A stretch of DNA of 64,000 nt from an uncultured Desulfuromonas sp. GTDB taxonomy: Bacteria; Desulfobacterota; Desulfuromonadia; Desulfuromonadales; Desulfuromonadaceae. Below, piece by piece: positions 33,393 to 42,511 of the stretch (its first letter is position 1; the number at the start of each line of letters is the position of its first letter). The position numbers and the translations under genes are program-made. Under the pieces are notes generated by a model. It saw only the letters and a program-made list of their open reading frames with translations, was not told where the DNA came from and ran no database searches. Location: positions 2,108,001-2,172,000 of the forward strand of contig NZ_OY787469.1 of the NCBI RefSeq assembly GCF_963678835.1, read 5' to 3'.

Positions 33393-36300
33393 ATGAAATT
33401 TAAAAATACATTAGGGTTGATGGTTCTGCTTGTTGTTTGTGTCGTTCAAGGCGCATGGGCGGTGCCGGACTATTATGAAGGTGATTCCGCAGTCTATATC
33501 GGTAGTGCTGCTTCAGGTGTGCGTCCCAATATTTTATTCATCATTGACAACAGTGGTGCTATGAAATCGTTGGGCAGTGTGGAGCCGTACGATCCTTCCA
33601 CAGATTATTCGACTCAGTTAGATGATACGGCAACGAATTATCCCCGTTTCCATGTTTATTTGCGCAATGTTGCCAATGAAAACACGACAAACTATCAAAG
33701 CACTAAATTTGATGTCGACGATATTGTCTGTGATGCGATAACCGATGTATCAGGAACTCTAGATGAGGATTATTATACCTATACGGGTGCCGAATTATTC
33801 GACAATTACAATGAGGACTTCACAGGGAATGGTTATGACGATGTAACCACCAATCAGCATCCACGCTATGCGTTAGAGCAAAATGGGTTTTGGTACGGTG
33901 CTTTGGACACCAAGGGGAAATGCCCGAGTAATGACAATCAATGGGAAAATTATTTTACCGGTAACTATCTTAATTATCTTCAAGCGAGTGCTATCACCTA
34001 TACGTGGAGTCAATGGCTCGGTCTTGATCCCGATACCGAGCAACTAGGGGCTGTCGTTAATCCCAGTGGGACGTATACCTTGGATCCTTCTGATGATGAC
34101 TACTATGACGTTGATGCCGGAAAGTGGGTGGATCCCAGTGGTGATAATAGTGAAGAAGCACTGGAGCTCCTTTTCAAATGTACCGATATTGAGGACGGTG
34201 CCTCGCCAAGCACAGAGCCTGATTGGACTGTCGGCTCCGATGGCTATTTTCCCGGAGCCGGAACGACGGTTATTCACGAGGGTGTGACTTGGACCTCTCT
34301 CGGCTCCGTTATGGATATGGTTCAATATCAGCTTGAAGAAGTGATTTTCGAACAGGTCTACGAAAAAGCCAACATGGGCATTATGACGTTTGGTGATAAT
34401 AATCATGGCGGTCAGGTTGTTGTGCCTATTACTGAAATTGACGATGTGCAATCGGAAGATTATAAAAAACTGGTTGCCGGTTTATCAGAGCTTGATGATC
34501 TGGTTAATGGTAACACCCAGCCCGTCAACGAATCCTTCTGGGATGCCTACGAGTACTGGATCGGCAATGCCGGAAGTGTGGCCGAAGGCATTTCCAGCGA
34601 CAATGTTGCCTACCCGAGCCCGATTGAATACTGGTGCCAGACTAACCATATCGTTTTGCTGACCACAGGCAGCAATGGGGATAGTTCCCAGACAAAAACA
34701 TTAATACCAAAATATGCCGGCTATTCCGCCGATCTCGATGAAGATGGTGAAGAGGGCGAAGTTGGTGACCTGGCAAAATTGATGTATGAACATTTGCCAT
34801 TAGATATTGACGGCTATACGCCTCATGTTCAAACACATGTGATTCAGCTGATGACTGAAGAGGTGGATCTGCTAAGAAAAGCCGCCGCAGTCGGGCAGGG
34901 GCAATACCATATCATCAAGAATCCCGATGAATTAATCGACGCGTTGTTGCGTATTATTGGCGGTATTCTCGAAGCGAACTCTTCCTTTGTGGCTCCGGTT
35001 GTTCCGGCAAGTCCTGATAATCGGGCCTATAGTGGACAAAGAATTTACTTGGGTTTTTTCAAGCCGATGAATGAAGAACCCTGGTATGGAAACTTAAAAA
35101 AATTCGGTCTTGGTACCGATAGTCGAATTAAAGGTTTTGACAGCTCCGACAATGAAATTGATGCCACTTATCTCTATCCAGATGATACTGACGATCCAAA
35201 TTTAGATGGCTATTTTCTTGTTGATGCTGATGGTAATCCTGCTGTTCGATCTTATTGGGGCAGTAGTTATGATGGTGGTGAAGTTAATCAAGGTGGCGTT
35301 GGGCAAAAACTTCTCGATCGAGTCACTTCGCGTAAAATTTATACGAGATTGGTCAGTGACGATTTGAATGCCAGCGGTAATGCTTTCTCAACCAGTAATT
35401 CAGAGTTAACTTACACCGATCTTGATGTTGAAGATGAGGCTGAAAAAGACAGTTTAATCAACTTTATCCATGGTTATGATGCTTATGAGCTGTATTCGGA
35501 TGATACAACAGAAAAAAGAGCGTGGATTATGGGTGATGTTATGCACTCAAAACCGGTGGTTTTAAACTATTCCGCTTATACGGTTTCTGATGCTAATGAG
35601 GCAGATCCTGATGTGAATAACGCATATATTTTCGTTGGTGGTAACGATGGCATGCTGCATGCCTTCAGAGATGCCACCGGTGAAGAAGCTTGGGCTTTTA
35701 TCCCACCGGATTTACTGCCTAATTTGCAATATGCATCGGCGACAGATCGACATGTTTATTATGTCGATAGTTCTCCTGTAATCTATGTGTATGATAAAGA
35801 TGGAGACGGTACAATTCTTCCCGTAGATATGGCAGACAGTGGCGGCGATGGTGATGACCGGGCTATTCTGTTGTGCTCCACTCGACGTGGTGGTGGAACC
35901 AGTACGTTGACACAACCTGTTGACCCATCAACAGATCCTCCGCCGTCACGCGGGTCCTATTTTGCATTGGATATTAGTGATCCGGAAGATCCACAGTTTT
36001 TGTGGCAGATTAACAGCGAAGAGGATGGCTTTGAAGAACTGAGTCAGACTTGGAGCTTGCCGAGATTGAGCCGTATGAAAATCGGTTCGGAGGAAAAAGT
36101 TGTCGCGTTTTTTGGCGCGGGGTACGATACCAACGAAGACCTGCGTTTCGGCAACACACAAACATTTCCAGATACGACCACCCCCGCAACGGTGACATCT
36201 GATGGCGATGAAGGTGCCGAAGAGACAACGAGTACTGGAACTTCAACTGCTTTTTCACCGCGAGGAAGAGGATTGTTTGCTATTGAAGTGGCAACGCTGA

Positions 36301-37316
36301 GCAGTACCGATGGCAGCCCTGATTTAGCGGATAGTGGCTCGTTGCTATGGAGTTATACGTTTGATGACAGCTCCAGTATGCAGTCGAAAATGACTTTCAG
36401 CGTGCCAAGTGATCTCTTGTTGGTCGACAGAAACAGTGACGGTTATCTTGATCGTGTCTATCTGGTTGATACTGGAGCACAGTTGTGGCGGTTTAATGTC
36501 GCGGATAGTGATCCCGGTGAATGGGATGGAACGCGTATTTTCAAATCAAATATCAGTACGGCGGATGATGGCCGAAAGGTTTTCTTCAAACCAACGGCGA
36601 CGGTAAAGGGTGACGACACCTTTGTCTATTTTGGCACAGGTGACCGTGAGCATCCGCTCAATACTGCTGTACTGGATCGTTTTTACATGGTGCGCGATCG
36701 TGAGTCTGGCGATAACCACTGGTCATATGGGACGGATAGCCCGCTGAATGAGACATATCTCGTCGATGTGACGGAAAACGAACTTCAGGACTCCAGCGTC
36801 AGTGCCGCAGATCAGTCCGCCATCCGCAGTAAGCTGGTCAGCCCGTACACCTACGACGATGGGGCTGGTGAAAAAACCTATTATGGTTGGTATCTAAAGT
36901 TGGATGAGAATGCTGGCGAGAAAATTCTTGCGTTGCCTAAAGTTATAAGTAATGTTTTATTTTTTACGACGTATACCCCGGCAATTATTGATGAGACCGA
37001 TGACGATTTTGATCCCTGCCAGGGTGTGTTGGGACCTTCACGGTTGTATGCGGTTGATGCAATGACAGCTGAAGCGGTCTATAATCTAAACACTGCTAAC
37101 GATACGATTGACGATGAAGCCGGGGAAGTGAAAGACGTTCTTGACCGGAGTGATCGTAGTCTGGCTGTCGGTAGCGGAATTGCATCGGAACCGCTAATTA
37201 TTGTTAGTAAAACTGGCGCGGTCTCCGTAATGGTTGGCCGTGGTGGCGGGTTCTTCAATTCGGGATCTGTTGGATCTATTGATCCAGTATTCCCAATTTA
37301 TTGGATGAAATGGTGA
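33393..37316 (+). CDS. pilY1: Type IV pilus tip-associated protein PilY1
   Basis: Large exported tip adhesin and regulator of pilus extension/retraction, 1307 residues. The signal peptide ends AWA-VPD (residue 24). A von Willebrand A-like N-terminal region starts NILFIIDNSGAMKS at about 46-59; the MIDAS-type DxSxS motif here is DNSGA, with Ala in place of the last Ser. The C-terminal half is a seven-bladed beta-propeller (from about 700) that contains the calcium loop DRNSDGYLD at about 1011-1019, the site that controls retraction in Pseudomonas, plus VYLVDTGAQLWRFNV. AAGGAGGG precedes the ATG. The next gene starts 1 bp after the stop. The gene is intact despite disruption on both sides. Confidence 0.92.
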   Translation: MKFKNTLGLMVLLVVCVVQGAWAVPDYYEGDSAVYIGSAASGVRPNILFIIDNSGAMKSLGSVEPYDPSTDYSTQLDDTATNYPRFHVYLRNVANENTTNYQSTKFDVDDIVCDAITDVSGTLDEDYYTYTGAELFDNYNEDFTGNGYDDVTTNQHPRYALEQNGFWYGALDTKGKCPSNDNQWENYFTGNYLNYLQASAITYTWSQWLGLDPDTEQLGAVVNPSGTYTLDPSDDDYYDVDAGKWVDPSGDNSEEALELLFKCTDIEDGASPSTEPDWTVGSDGYFPGAGTTVIHEGVTWTSLGSVMDMVQYQLEEVIFEQVYEKANMGIMTFGDNNHGGQVVVPITEIDDVQSEDYKKLVAGLSELDDLVNGNTQPVNESFWDAYEYWIGNAGSVAEGISSDNVAYPSPIEYWCQTNHIVLLTTGSNGDSSQTKTLIPKYAGYSADLDEDGEEGEVGDLAKLMYEHLPLDIDGYTPHVQTHVIQLMTEEVDLLRKAAAVGQGQYHIIKNPDELIDALLRIIGGILEANSSFVAPVVPASPDNRAYSGQRIYLGFFKPMNEEPWYGNLKKFGLGTDSRIKGFDSSDNEIDATYLYPDDTDDPNLDGYFLVDADGNPAVRSYWGSSYDGGEVNQGGVGQKLLDRVTSRKIYTRLVSDDLNASGNAFSTSNSELTYTDLDVEDEAEKDSLINFIHGYDAYELYSDDTTEKRAWIMGDVMHSKPVVLNYSAYTVSDANEADPDVNNAYIFVGGNDGMLHAFRDATGEEAWAFIPPDLLPNLQYASATDRHVYYVDSSPVIYVYDKDGDGTILPVDMADSGGDGDDRAILLCSTRRGGGTSTLTQPVDPSTDPPPSRGSYFALDISDPEDPQFLWQINSEEDGFEELSQTWSLPRLSRMKIGSEEKVVAFFGAGYDTNEDLRFGNTQTFPDTTTPATVTSDGDEGAEETTSTGTSTAFSPRGRGLFAIEVATLSSTDGSPDLADSGSLLWSYTFDDSSSMQSKMTFSVPSDLLLVDRNSDGYLDRVYLVDTGAQLWRFNVADSDPGEWDGTRIFKSNISTADDGRKVFFKPTATVKGDDTFVYFGTGDREHPLNTAVLDRFYMVRDRESGDNHWSYGTDSPLNETYLVDVTENELQDSSVSAADQSAIRSKLVSPYTYDDGAGEKTYYGWYLKLDENAGEKILALPKVISNVLFFTTYTPAIIDETDDDFDPCQGVLGPSRLYAVDAMTAEAVYNLNTANDTIDDEAGEVKDVLDRSDRSLAVGSGIASEPLIIVSKTGAVSVMVGRGGGFFNSGSVGSIDPVFPIYWMKW

Positions 37317-37317
37317 T

Positions 37318-37932
37318 ATGTTTCGACGATTGCTCATTATAGCTGTTCTAAGTTTGCCGTTTACTGCTATCGCGATGGAAGAGCGTAGCCCAGTGGTTCA
37401 ACTACGTTATACTCCCGCTCCGGTTAATGTTTTGAGTGGGATTACCGTTGAACCGATTGTTCAGGATGATTTGATTGATGACGTTAGTTTTAGCTATCGC
37501 TGGCTGGTTAACGGCGAAGAAATCGACTTTGAGGATCGTCCTTTTCTGTCCGGCGATTTTTTTAAACGCGGTGATGAAATTATCGTTGAAGTCAAGGCCT
37601 ATGGAATAACTGGAGAAGAATATCCTCCGTTTATCCCCAAGTCAATTTATGCCGATAATGCACCACCGCAGTTTACGAAAGCGCCCAAGGCGGAATATGA
37701 CGATGATCGTTACCGTGGGCGTGTCTATGCTGAAGATGTCGATGGTGATGAAGTCTCATACCGCCTGATTGAGGGGCCTCAGAACTTTGATTTAGACGCC
37801 AACAGTGGCCGATTTCAGTGGCAGCCAGAGGAGAAACAAGGACTTTATCCCGTTAAAATAGAAGCTCTGGATCCATATGATGGTCGCGCAGAACAGACCT
37901 TTGAACTTCAATTATCAACTGTTCGGCGTTAG
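37318..37932 (+). CDS. Exported Ig/cadherin-like protein in the pilin operon
   Basis: 204 residues with a signal peptide (FRRLLIIAVLSLPFTAIA, cleaved before MEE). Two beta-sandwich-like domains follow: residues about 30-110 (FSYRWLVNGEEIDFEDRPFLSG, a PKD/Ig-like pattern) and about 118-200 (VDGDEVSYRLIEGPQNFDLD and GRFQWQPEEKQGLYPVKIEALD, cadherin-like). It starts 1 bp after pilY1's stop, so it is translationally coupled to it. It is not a standard minor pilin gene and may be a periplasmic partner of PilY1 or of the tip complex; that is inference from position. No cysteines are present. Confidence 0.78.
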   Translation: MFRRLLIIAVLSLPFTAIAMEERSPVVQLRYTPAPVNVLSGITVEPIVQDDLIDDVSFSYRWLVNGEEIDFEDRPFLSGDFFKRGDEIIVEVKAYGITGEEYPPFIPKSIYADNAPPQFTKAPKAEYDDDRYRGRVYAEDVDGDEVSYRLIEGPQNFDLDANSGRFQWQPEEKQGLYPVKIEALDPYDGRAEQTFELQLSTVRR

Positions 37933-38169
37933 AAGGGATGAGCATGAATCAACGTGGTTTTACACTGACAGAGCTGGTTGTCACCATTTCTATTATGGCG
38001 ATCCTTTTAGCCATTGCGTTGCCGGCAACTCAGGATTGGCGTGAACGTGCTGCCAACAAAGAGGCTGCACGGCAAATGCTGACTTGGCTTCGGCATGCCC
38101 GCAGTGAAGCTGTGACGGACAGCCAGATTAAACAGGTGACGTTGAATCTGACAGCAAAAACCTACACTA

Positions 38170-39831
38170 GTGTCCATCCGGAAACGTTAACGTGCTAATT
38201 TCACAAACGAAAGCAACATTTTAAGCTTTCAAGAATAGGCGTATTCTGCAACAATGGTGAATGTAACCACCTGATATTGAATGACAATTATCTTTTCAGG
38301 AGGCATTCAATGCGCCAAAAACGTAACCCCCAACTGAGCCTGTTTATGACTGTCAACAATACCCAGATCGGTAAAGAATTGGAGCAGATGTCACGAATCC
38401 TCGATGACACTCCAGGTTTGCTTCAAGTCGTTTTTGATGATCTGGTCAAGACCAAACGGGCCGATACCGGTCGTCAGGGGTTGACCGCCGAGCAGGTCTT
38501 GCGCTGTGCCGTTCTGAAACAATATCGGCAGCTCAGTTACGAGGAGCTTGCCTTTCACCTGGATGACTCCTCTGCCTTTCGTCGTTTCGCTCGCCTGGAC
38601 ATGGGACAATATCCCCGCAAATCGATCCTGCAGGAGAACATCAAGGCGATTTCCGAGCAGAGCTGGGAAGAGATTCATCGCCTGCTCATCGATTACGCCG
38701 TCAAACATAAGATCGAAAAAGGACGCAAGATCCGCATCGACTCAACGGCCATCGAAACCGATATCCACCATCCGACAGATTCCACTCTTTTGGCCGATGG
38801 CATTCGGATTATCACCCGCTGGCTCGGTGCCGGGAAGGCCCTCTCCCCAGCCCCTTCCTACCGCTACAGCGACCATAACCGCGTGGTCAAAAAGCGGGTG
38901 ATGACCATTCTCAATACCAGAAAAGAGCAGGTTTGTAAAACCGCCTATCAGGATCTACTTCACTATGCCGAACGCGTCGTCAACTATGCCCTGCCGGCGA
39001 TTGCCGAACTGCGTGCCTATCAGGGCCTTGAGTTGCTCAGCGCCCAGGGGATCGCGGCAAATCTGGAGCGGGCCGTCGGTCTGCTGGGTAAGGTCATCGA
39101 CCAGACCCGGCGCCGCGTGATCAACGGCGAAACCGTACCGGCTTCGGAAAAGGTCGTCTCCTTTTTCGAGGAACACAGCGACATTATCGTCAAGGGGCAG
39201 CGGGACATCACCTACGGCCACAAAGTGTTTTTCACTGGTGGCCCATCGACCCTGATTCTCGATTGTCTCATCGAGTCGGGCAATCCGGCGGACAGTGATC
39301 GTTACCAAATGCTCCTTGAACGGCAGCAGCAACTTTTTGGGCGCATGCCGCGCCAGGTGAGCGCCGACGGCGGGTTTGCCTCCAAGAGCAATTTGGACTT
39401 CGCCAAGTCGAACCAGGTCAAGGATGCTGTCTTTGCCAAGCGGCGCGGGCTGTCCGTTTTGGCGATGGCCAAAAGCAACTGGGTCTATAAGCGCCTGAGG
39501 AATTTTCGAGCCGGAATCGAGGCCGGAATTTCTGCACTCAAGAGGGCCTTCGGGCTTGACCGTTGCACCTGGTCCGGCTGGGCTGGCTTTAAGCAATACG
39601 TCCGCAGCAGCGTGGTTTCCTACAACCTGCTGGCCATGGCGCGTATCAGGCTGGCTTAATCCAAACCAGAGATAGCCAGAAACACAGGCGGTGGTGCGCC
39701 TAAAATTGTGAAAGAACCGTGTGTCAAGATGAAAATTCAAGCGGTCCCCGGGAGGAAGGTCCAATACTGAGCCTTCTTCGCCGGAGACTGCCATCTCACT
39801 CTCTGGAAATCCAGGCTTTCCGGATGGACAC
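38170..39831 (+). mobile_element. ISNCY-type insertion sequence (1662 bp) in fimT
   Basis: Inverted repeats GTGTCCATCCGGAAA at the left (38170-38184) and its complement at the right (39817-39831); duplicated target TACACTA at 38163-38169 and 39832-39838 (7 bp). The transposase type and the 7-bp duplication suit the ISNCY/ISDol1-like group, assigned from memory. Confidence 0.85.
38310..39659 (+). CDS. ISNCY-family transposase
   Basis: 449 residues. Recognisable blocks are RAVLKQYRQLSYEELAFHLDDS-like DNA-binding helices near residue 70, then the DDE core with IRIDSTAIETDIHHPTDSTLL (first Asp), RQVSADGGFASKSNLDFAK (second Asp) and NFRAGIEAGISALKRAFG (Glu). The ATG at 38310 follows AGGAGG; the frame is open back to 38277. 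The gene is intact. Confidence 0.88.
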   Translation: MRQKRNPQLSLFMTVNNTQIGKELEQMSRILDDTPGLLQVVFDDLVKTKRADTGRQGLTAEQVLRCAVLKQYRQLSYEELAFHLDDSSAFRRFARLDMGQYPRKSILQENIKAISEQSWEEIHRLLIDYAVKHKIEKGRKIRIDSTAIETDIHHPTDSTLLADGIRIITRWLGAGKALSPAPSYRYSDHNRVVKKRVMTILNTRKEQVCKTAYQDLLHYAERVVNYALPAIAELRAYQGLELLSAQGIAANLERAVGLLGKVIDQTRRRVINGETVPASEKVVSFFEEHSDIIVKGQRDITYGHKVFFTGGPSTLILDCLIESGNPADSDRYQMLLERQQQLFGRMPRQVSADGGFASKSNLDFAKSNQVKDAVFAKRRGLSVLAMAKSNWVYKRLRNFRAGIEAGISALKRAFGLDRCTWSGWAGFKQYVRSSVVSYNLLAMARIRLA

Positions 39832-40067
39832 TACACTAATTATAATGGTACGGCGCTTGACTTACCCGCTGACGTTGTGGAAGCTCGTAGCCTGACAACA
39901 GCAGCCTGGCAGGGGACCGGTAGCTTTACAATTACTTTTTTTCCAAAAGGATCCTGCTCTGATACCTTGTTTATTCGTATTGAAAATGACGATAATCTGG
40001 TCATTCGCCTCGATTCCACGGCAACAGGGTTGGCGCGTATGTAGCATAAAAGAACATACTCATTTGT

Positions 40068-40103
40068 AAAAAAGGGGTGCTGAAACAGCATCCCTTTTTA
40101 TTT
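40068..40103. terminator. Rho-independent terminator after the pilin operon
   Basis: AAAGGGGTGCTG (40071-40082) and CAGCATCCCTTT (40086-40097) form a 12-bp stem with a 3-nt loop and one G-T pair, with A-tract before and T-tract after. It ends the pilus operon and can also serve dinB from the other side. Confidence 0.82.
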
Positions 40104-40195
40104 CAAACGAAAATCTCTGAGTGCATCAGCGACCATGTCAGCGCCTTGAGACGTCGTCCCGACTGGTATCATAAAGACGAGACGGTGTTCATCAA

Positions 40196-41338
40196 TCATG
40201 AGTTGACCTTGTGCGGCTGTTCAATGTGGTTTGATGGTGCGATTGTTGAAGAGTGACCAGGAAAAGGCAGGGGCAGTTGGGCGCTGCACTCACCGGTCTG
40301 CTGGGAAATCAGATTAGACAGAGTCAGCCCCAGCAATCGTACCGCGCGCTCCCCGGCGGCGGAATCCTGCAATAGACTGGTCGCAATCGTCATCATGTCG
40401 CCCGCCGATTTCAGGGGCTGCTCGTTGGTAAAGCTCAGAGTGACCTGTTGAAAATCCGAGAACTTGATTTTCAGGGTAATGGTGTATGCGGACGTTTGGT
40501 AATGGGCCATCCTTCCTTCAATCTTTTCAGCCAAAGCCGAGAGAATAGTGAGCATCTGGTCACGATTGCGGATATCTTCAGAAAGGGTGGTTTCGTTGCC
40601 GATTGATTTGCGTTGACGGTGTGCGACCACCGGCCGTTCGTCGATGCCGCGGGCAATGCGGTAAAAGAAACGCCCCTGCTTGCCAAACAGACGAATCAAT
40701 TCGGTCTCTGGATACTTAAGCAGGTCGGCGCCGCATGTGATACCGAGACGGAGCATTTTCTTCTCCGTGACTTTACCAACGCCGAAAAAGCGACGAATGG
40801 GCAGTTGTGCGATAAAGTCACTGGCCTGATCGGGCGTGATCACGGTCAGCCCGGCCGGTTTGTGACAGTCTGAAGCCACTTTGGCGAGAAACTTATTGTA
40901 GGAAACACCGGCCGAAGCGGTTAGCGCGGTTTCACGGTGGATTCGCTCAAGAATTTCCCGGGCTATCCAAGTGGCGGAGTTGGGCTGCCTGTCGCTGATG
41001 GTGAGATCAAGAAAGGCTTCATCCAGAGATAACGGCTCGATCACGTCGGTGTAGTGTTCAAAGATAGTGCGAATCTGGGCGGAAACCTGTCGGTACACTT
41101 CCATGCGTGGCCGGACAAATAATGCTTGAGGACAGAGCCGGTAAGCGCGTGAGGATGCCATGGCCGAGTGGATGCCGAATGTTCTGGCTTCGTAGGAACA
41201 GGTGGCCACCACCCCGCGCGAATCTGGTGTGCCGCCCACAATAACCGGCTTGCCGCGCAATTCAGGATGATCGCGTTGTTCAACAGAGGCGTAGAACGCA
41301 TCCATGTCGATATGGATAATTTTGCGCTGTGGTTCCAT
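40196..41338 (-). CDS. dinB: DNA polymerase IV
   Basis: Y-family translesion polymerase of 380 residues. Catalytic motifs are DMDAFYASVEQRD near the N-terminus and SLDEAFLDLT (Asp-Glu pair) at about 100-110. The thumb helix-hairpin-helix (IAQLPIRRFFGVGKVTEKKMLRLG) and the little-finger domain follow. A beta-clamp-binding QLPLPF motif is visible at the C-terminus (AQLPLPFPG). The ATG at 41338 gives the standard MEPQRKIIHIDMD start; an in-frame TTG at 41356 is unlikely. It lies 42 bp after the phosphoesterase gene and is probably co-transcribed with it; no SOS box is evident in that gap. Confidence 0.95.
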   Translation of the reverse strand: MEPQRKIIHIDMDAFYASVEQRDHPELRGKPVIVGGTPDSRGVVATCSYEARTFGIHSAMASSRAYRLCPQALFVRPRMEVYRQVSAQIRTIFEHYTDVIEPLSLDEAFLDLTISDRQPNSATWIAREILERIHRETALTASAGVSYNKFLAKVASDCHKPAGLTVITPDQASDFIAQLPIRRFFGVGKVTEKKMLRLGITCGADLLKYPETELIRLFGKQGRFFYRIARGIDERPVVAHRQRKSIGNETTLSEDIRNRDQMLTILSALAEKIEGRMAHYQTSAYTITLKIKFSDFQQVTLSFTNEQPLKSAGDMMTIATSLLQDSAAGERAVRLLGLTLSNLISQQTGECSAQLPLPFPGHSSTIAPSNHIEQPHKVNS

Positions 41339-41380
41339 GACGTGATGATAAAACAAATGGATGGATGGTGTAAATGGTTG

Positions 41381-42511
41381 TCAGCGGTGCTTGTTTTCGG
41401 CGCTCGCGGTCTTCACATCCTTTGGTGCATGCAGGACGATGTGGAGGATTTCGGCCGGCTGCCACAGGCGCATACGCGGCCCCCAGGTTCCGGTGCCGCG
41501 CCCGACGAACAAGTGGCTGCCGCCGAGCGGGTAGTGGCCCTGAATATACGGGTATTGTCGCTTGACCAGATAGTTGAACGGCCAGATCTGGCCATTGTGT
41601 GTATGGCCGCTGATGATAATATCTGCGTTGTTGGCCACAGCTTGGTCAATTTGCCATGGTGTGTGGCTGAGCAGGATGGTTATACCTTGGGGACGGCCAC
41701 TTAACGCGGATTCGACAAAATTGCCGACACGCCCGCGGCGATGTGCCACCGTCAGATCATCAACCCCCGCAATGATCAGTCCGGGAACAATCTGCTGCCA
41801 GTTGTTCTGCAGACGCCGGATACCCGCTTTTTCAAATAATGGCAGTTTATTTCTGCCGTAATATTCATGGTTGCCGCTGACTCCCCATACCCCGAGCGGC
41901 ACCTGCAATGTTTTGAACCGGTCAATAAACTCCCCGGCTTCATCACCATTCGTCTCAAAAATGTCACCGACAAAAACAACCATATCGGGAGATAACGCCC
42001 GAATTTGATTGAGACGTTGTTCAAGCCAGTGATGATCAAGAATCGGGCCGAGATGCAGATCGCTGGCTGCGACAATGGTCAATCCCTCCAGTTGATCCGG
42101 TAACGCCGTCAGTGTGACATCGTAACGGGTGATGACCGGCGCACGGGTTCCCTGAACGGTAGCAATCACACACAATGTCAGGCTGAGTAACAGTGCTGCA
42201 GTCAGCATAAGACGCTGAACACGCCGTAACACCAGGCCGAAAAGCGTGACCAGATCAACCAGCAGCAGTGGCATGAACAGCAGGAACAACATGCCGAGCC
42301 ATTGGCTCCAAAACCACTCTGACCAATGATGCAAAATAAAAACTTGCGAGTGAAGCAACCAGCACAGGGCAAAGAGTCCCCACAGTGCACCGCTGCTCCA
42401 CCACAGCCAGCGGTGGCGGTTACTCTGCCACAGGTGCAGCGTCCTGTGGATGCACCAGGAGATATAGAGCTGCATCAGTGTGCAGACGGTCAGGAAGATC
42501 AGGCTAAACAT
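41381..42511 (-). CDS. Membrane-anchored metallophosphoesterase (YaeI-like)
   Basis: 376 residues. The N-terminal ~140 residues carry four or five membrane helices. The C-terminal calcineurin-like domain has the di-metal motifs ASDLHLGP (DxH), VGDIFE (GD), SGNHEYY (GNHE) and SGHTHNGQIWP (GHxH), all intact. Related enzymes act on UDP-diacylglucosamine or other phospho-lipids near the membrane; the substrate here is unknown. The start ATG at 42511-42509 overlaps the upstream gene's TGA stop by one base (a GTG at 42514 is the alternative), so translation is coupled to the diguanylate cyclase gene. Confidence 0.88.
   Translation of the reverse strand: MFSLIFLTVCTLMQLYISWCIHRTLHLWQSNRHRWLWWSSGALWGLFALCWLLHSQVFILHHWSEWFWSQWLGMLFLLFMPLLLVDLVTLFGLVLRRVQRLMLTAALLLSLTLCVIATVQGTRAPVITRYDVTLTALPDQLEGLTIVAASDLHLGPILDHHWLEQRLNQIRALSPDMVVFVGDIFETNGDEAGEFIDRFKTLQVPLGVWGVSGNHEYYGRNKLPLFEKAGIRRLQNNWQQIVPGLIIAGVDDLTVAHRRGRVGNFVESALSGRPQGITILLSHTPWQIDQAVANNADIIISGHTHNGQIWPFNYLVKRQYPYIQGHYPLGGSHLFVGRGTGTWGPRMRLWQPAEILHIVLHAPKDVKTASAENKHR

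Larger units (their letters stand above)
37944..40044 (+). pseudogene. fimT: Pseudopilin gene fimT/gspH-like, split by an ISNCY-family insertion
   Basis: The first part (37944-38169; MNQRGFTLTELVVTISIMAIL, prepilin cleavage after Gly, Glu5 present) and the last part (39839-40044, NYNGTALDLP to TGLARM, stop TAG at 40042-40044) join in frame as ...KTYT-NYNGTA... once the 1662-bp insertion and one 7-bp duplication are removed, giving about 143 residues. This is the normal size for FimT/FimU-type minor pseudopilins. Currently the product ends after 85 codons with IS-derived residues. An ATG at 37938 is also possible; GAAGGG favours 37944. Confidence 0.82.

Noticed and set aside
38955..39794. 279-residue reading frame opposite the ISNCY transposase
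   Set aside because: It is antisense to intact DDE motifs; GC-rich codon shadowing explains its length.
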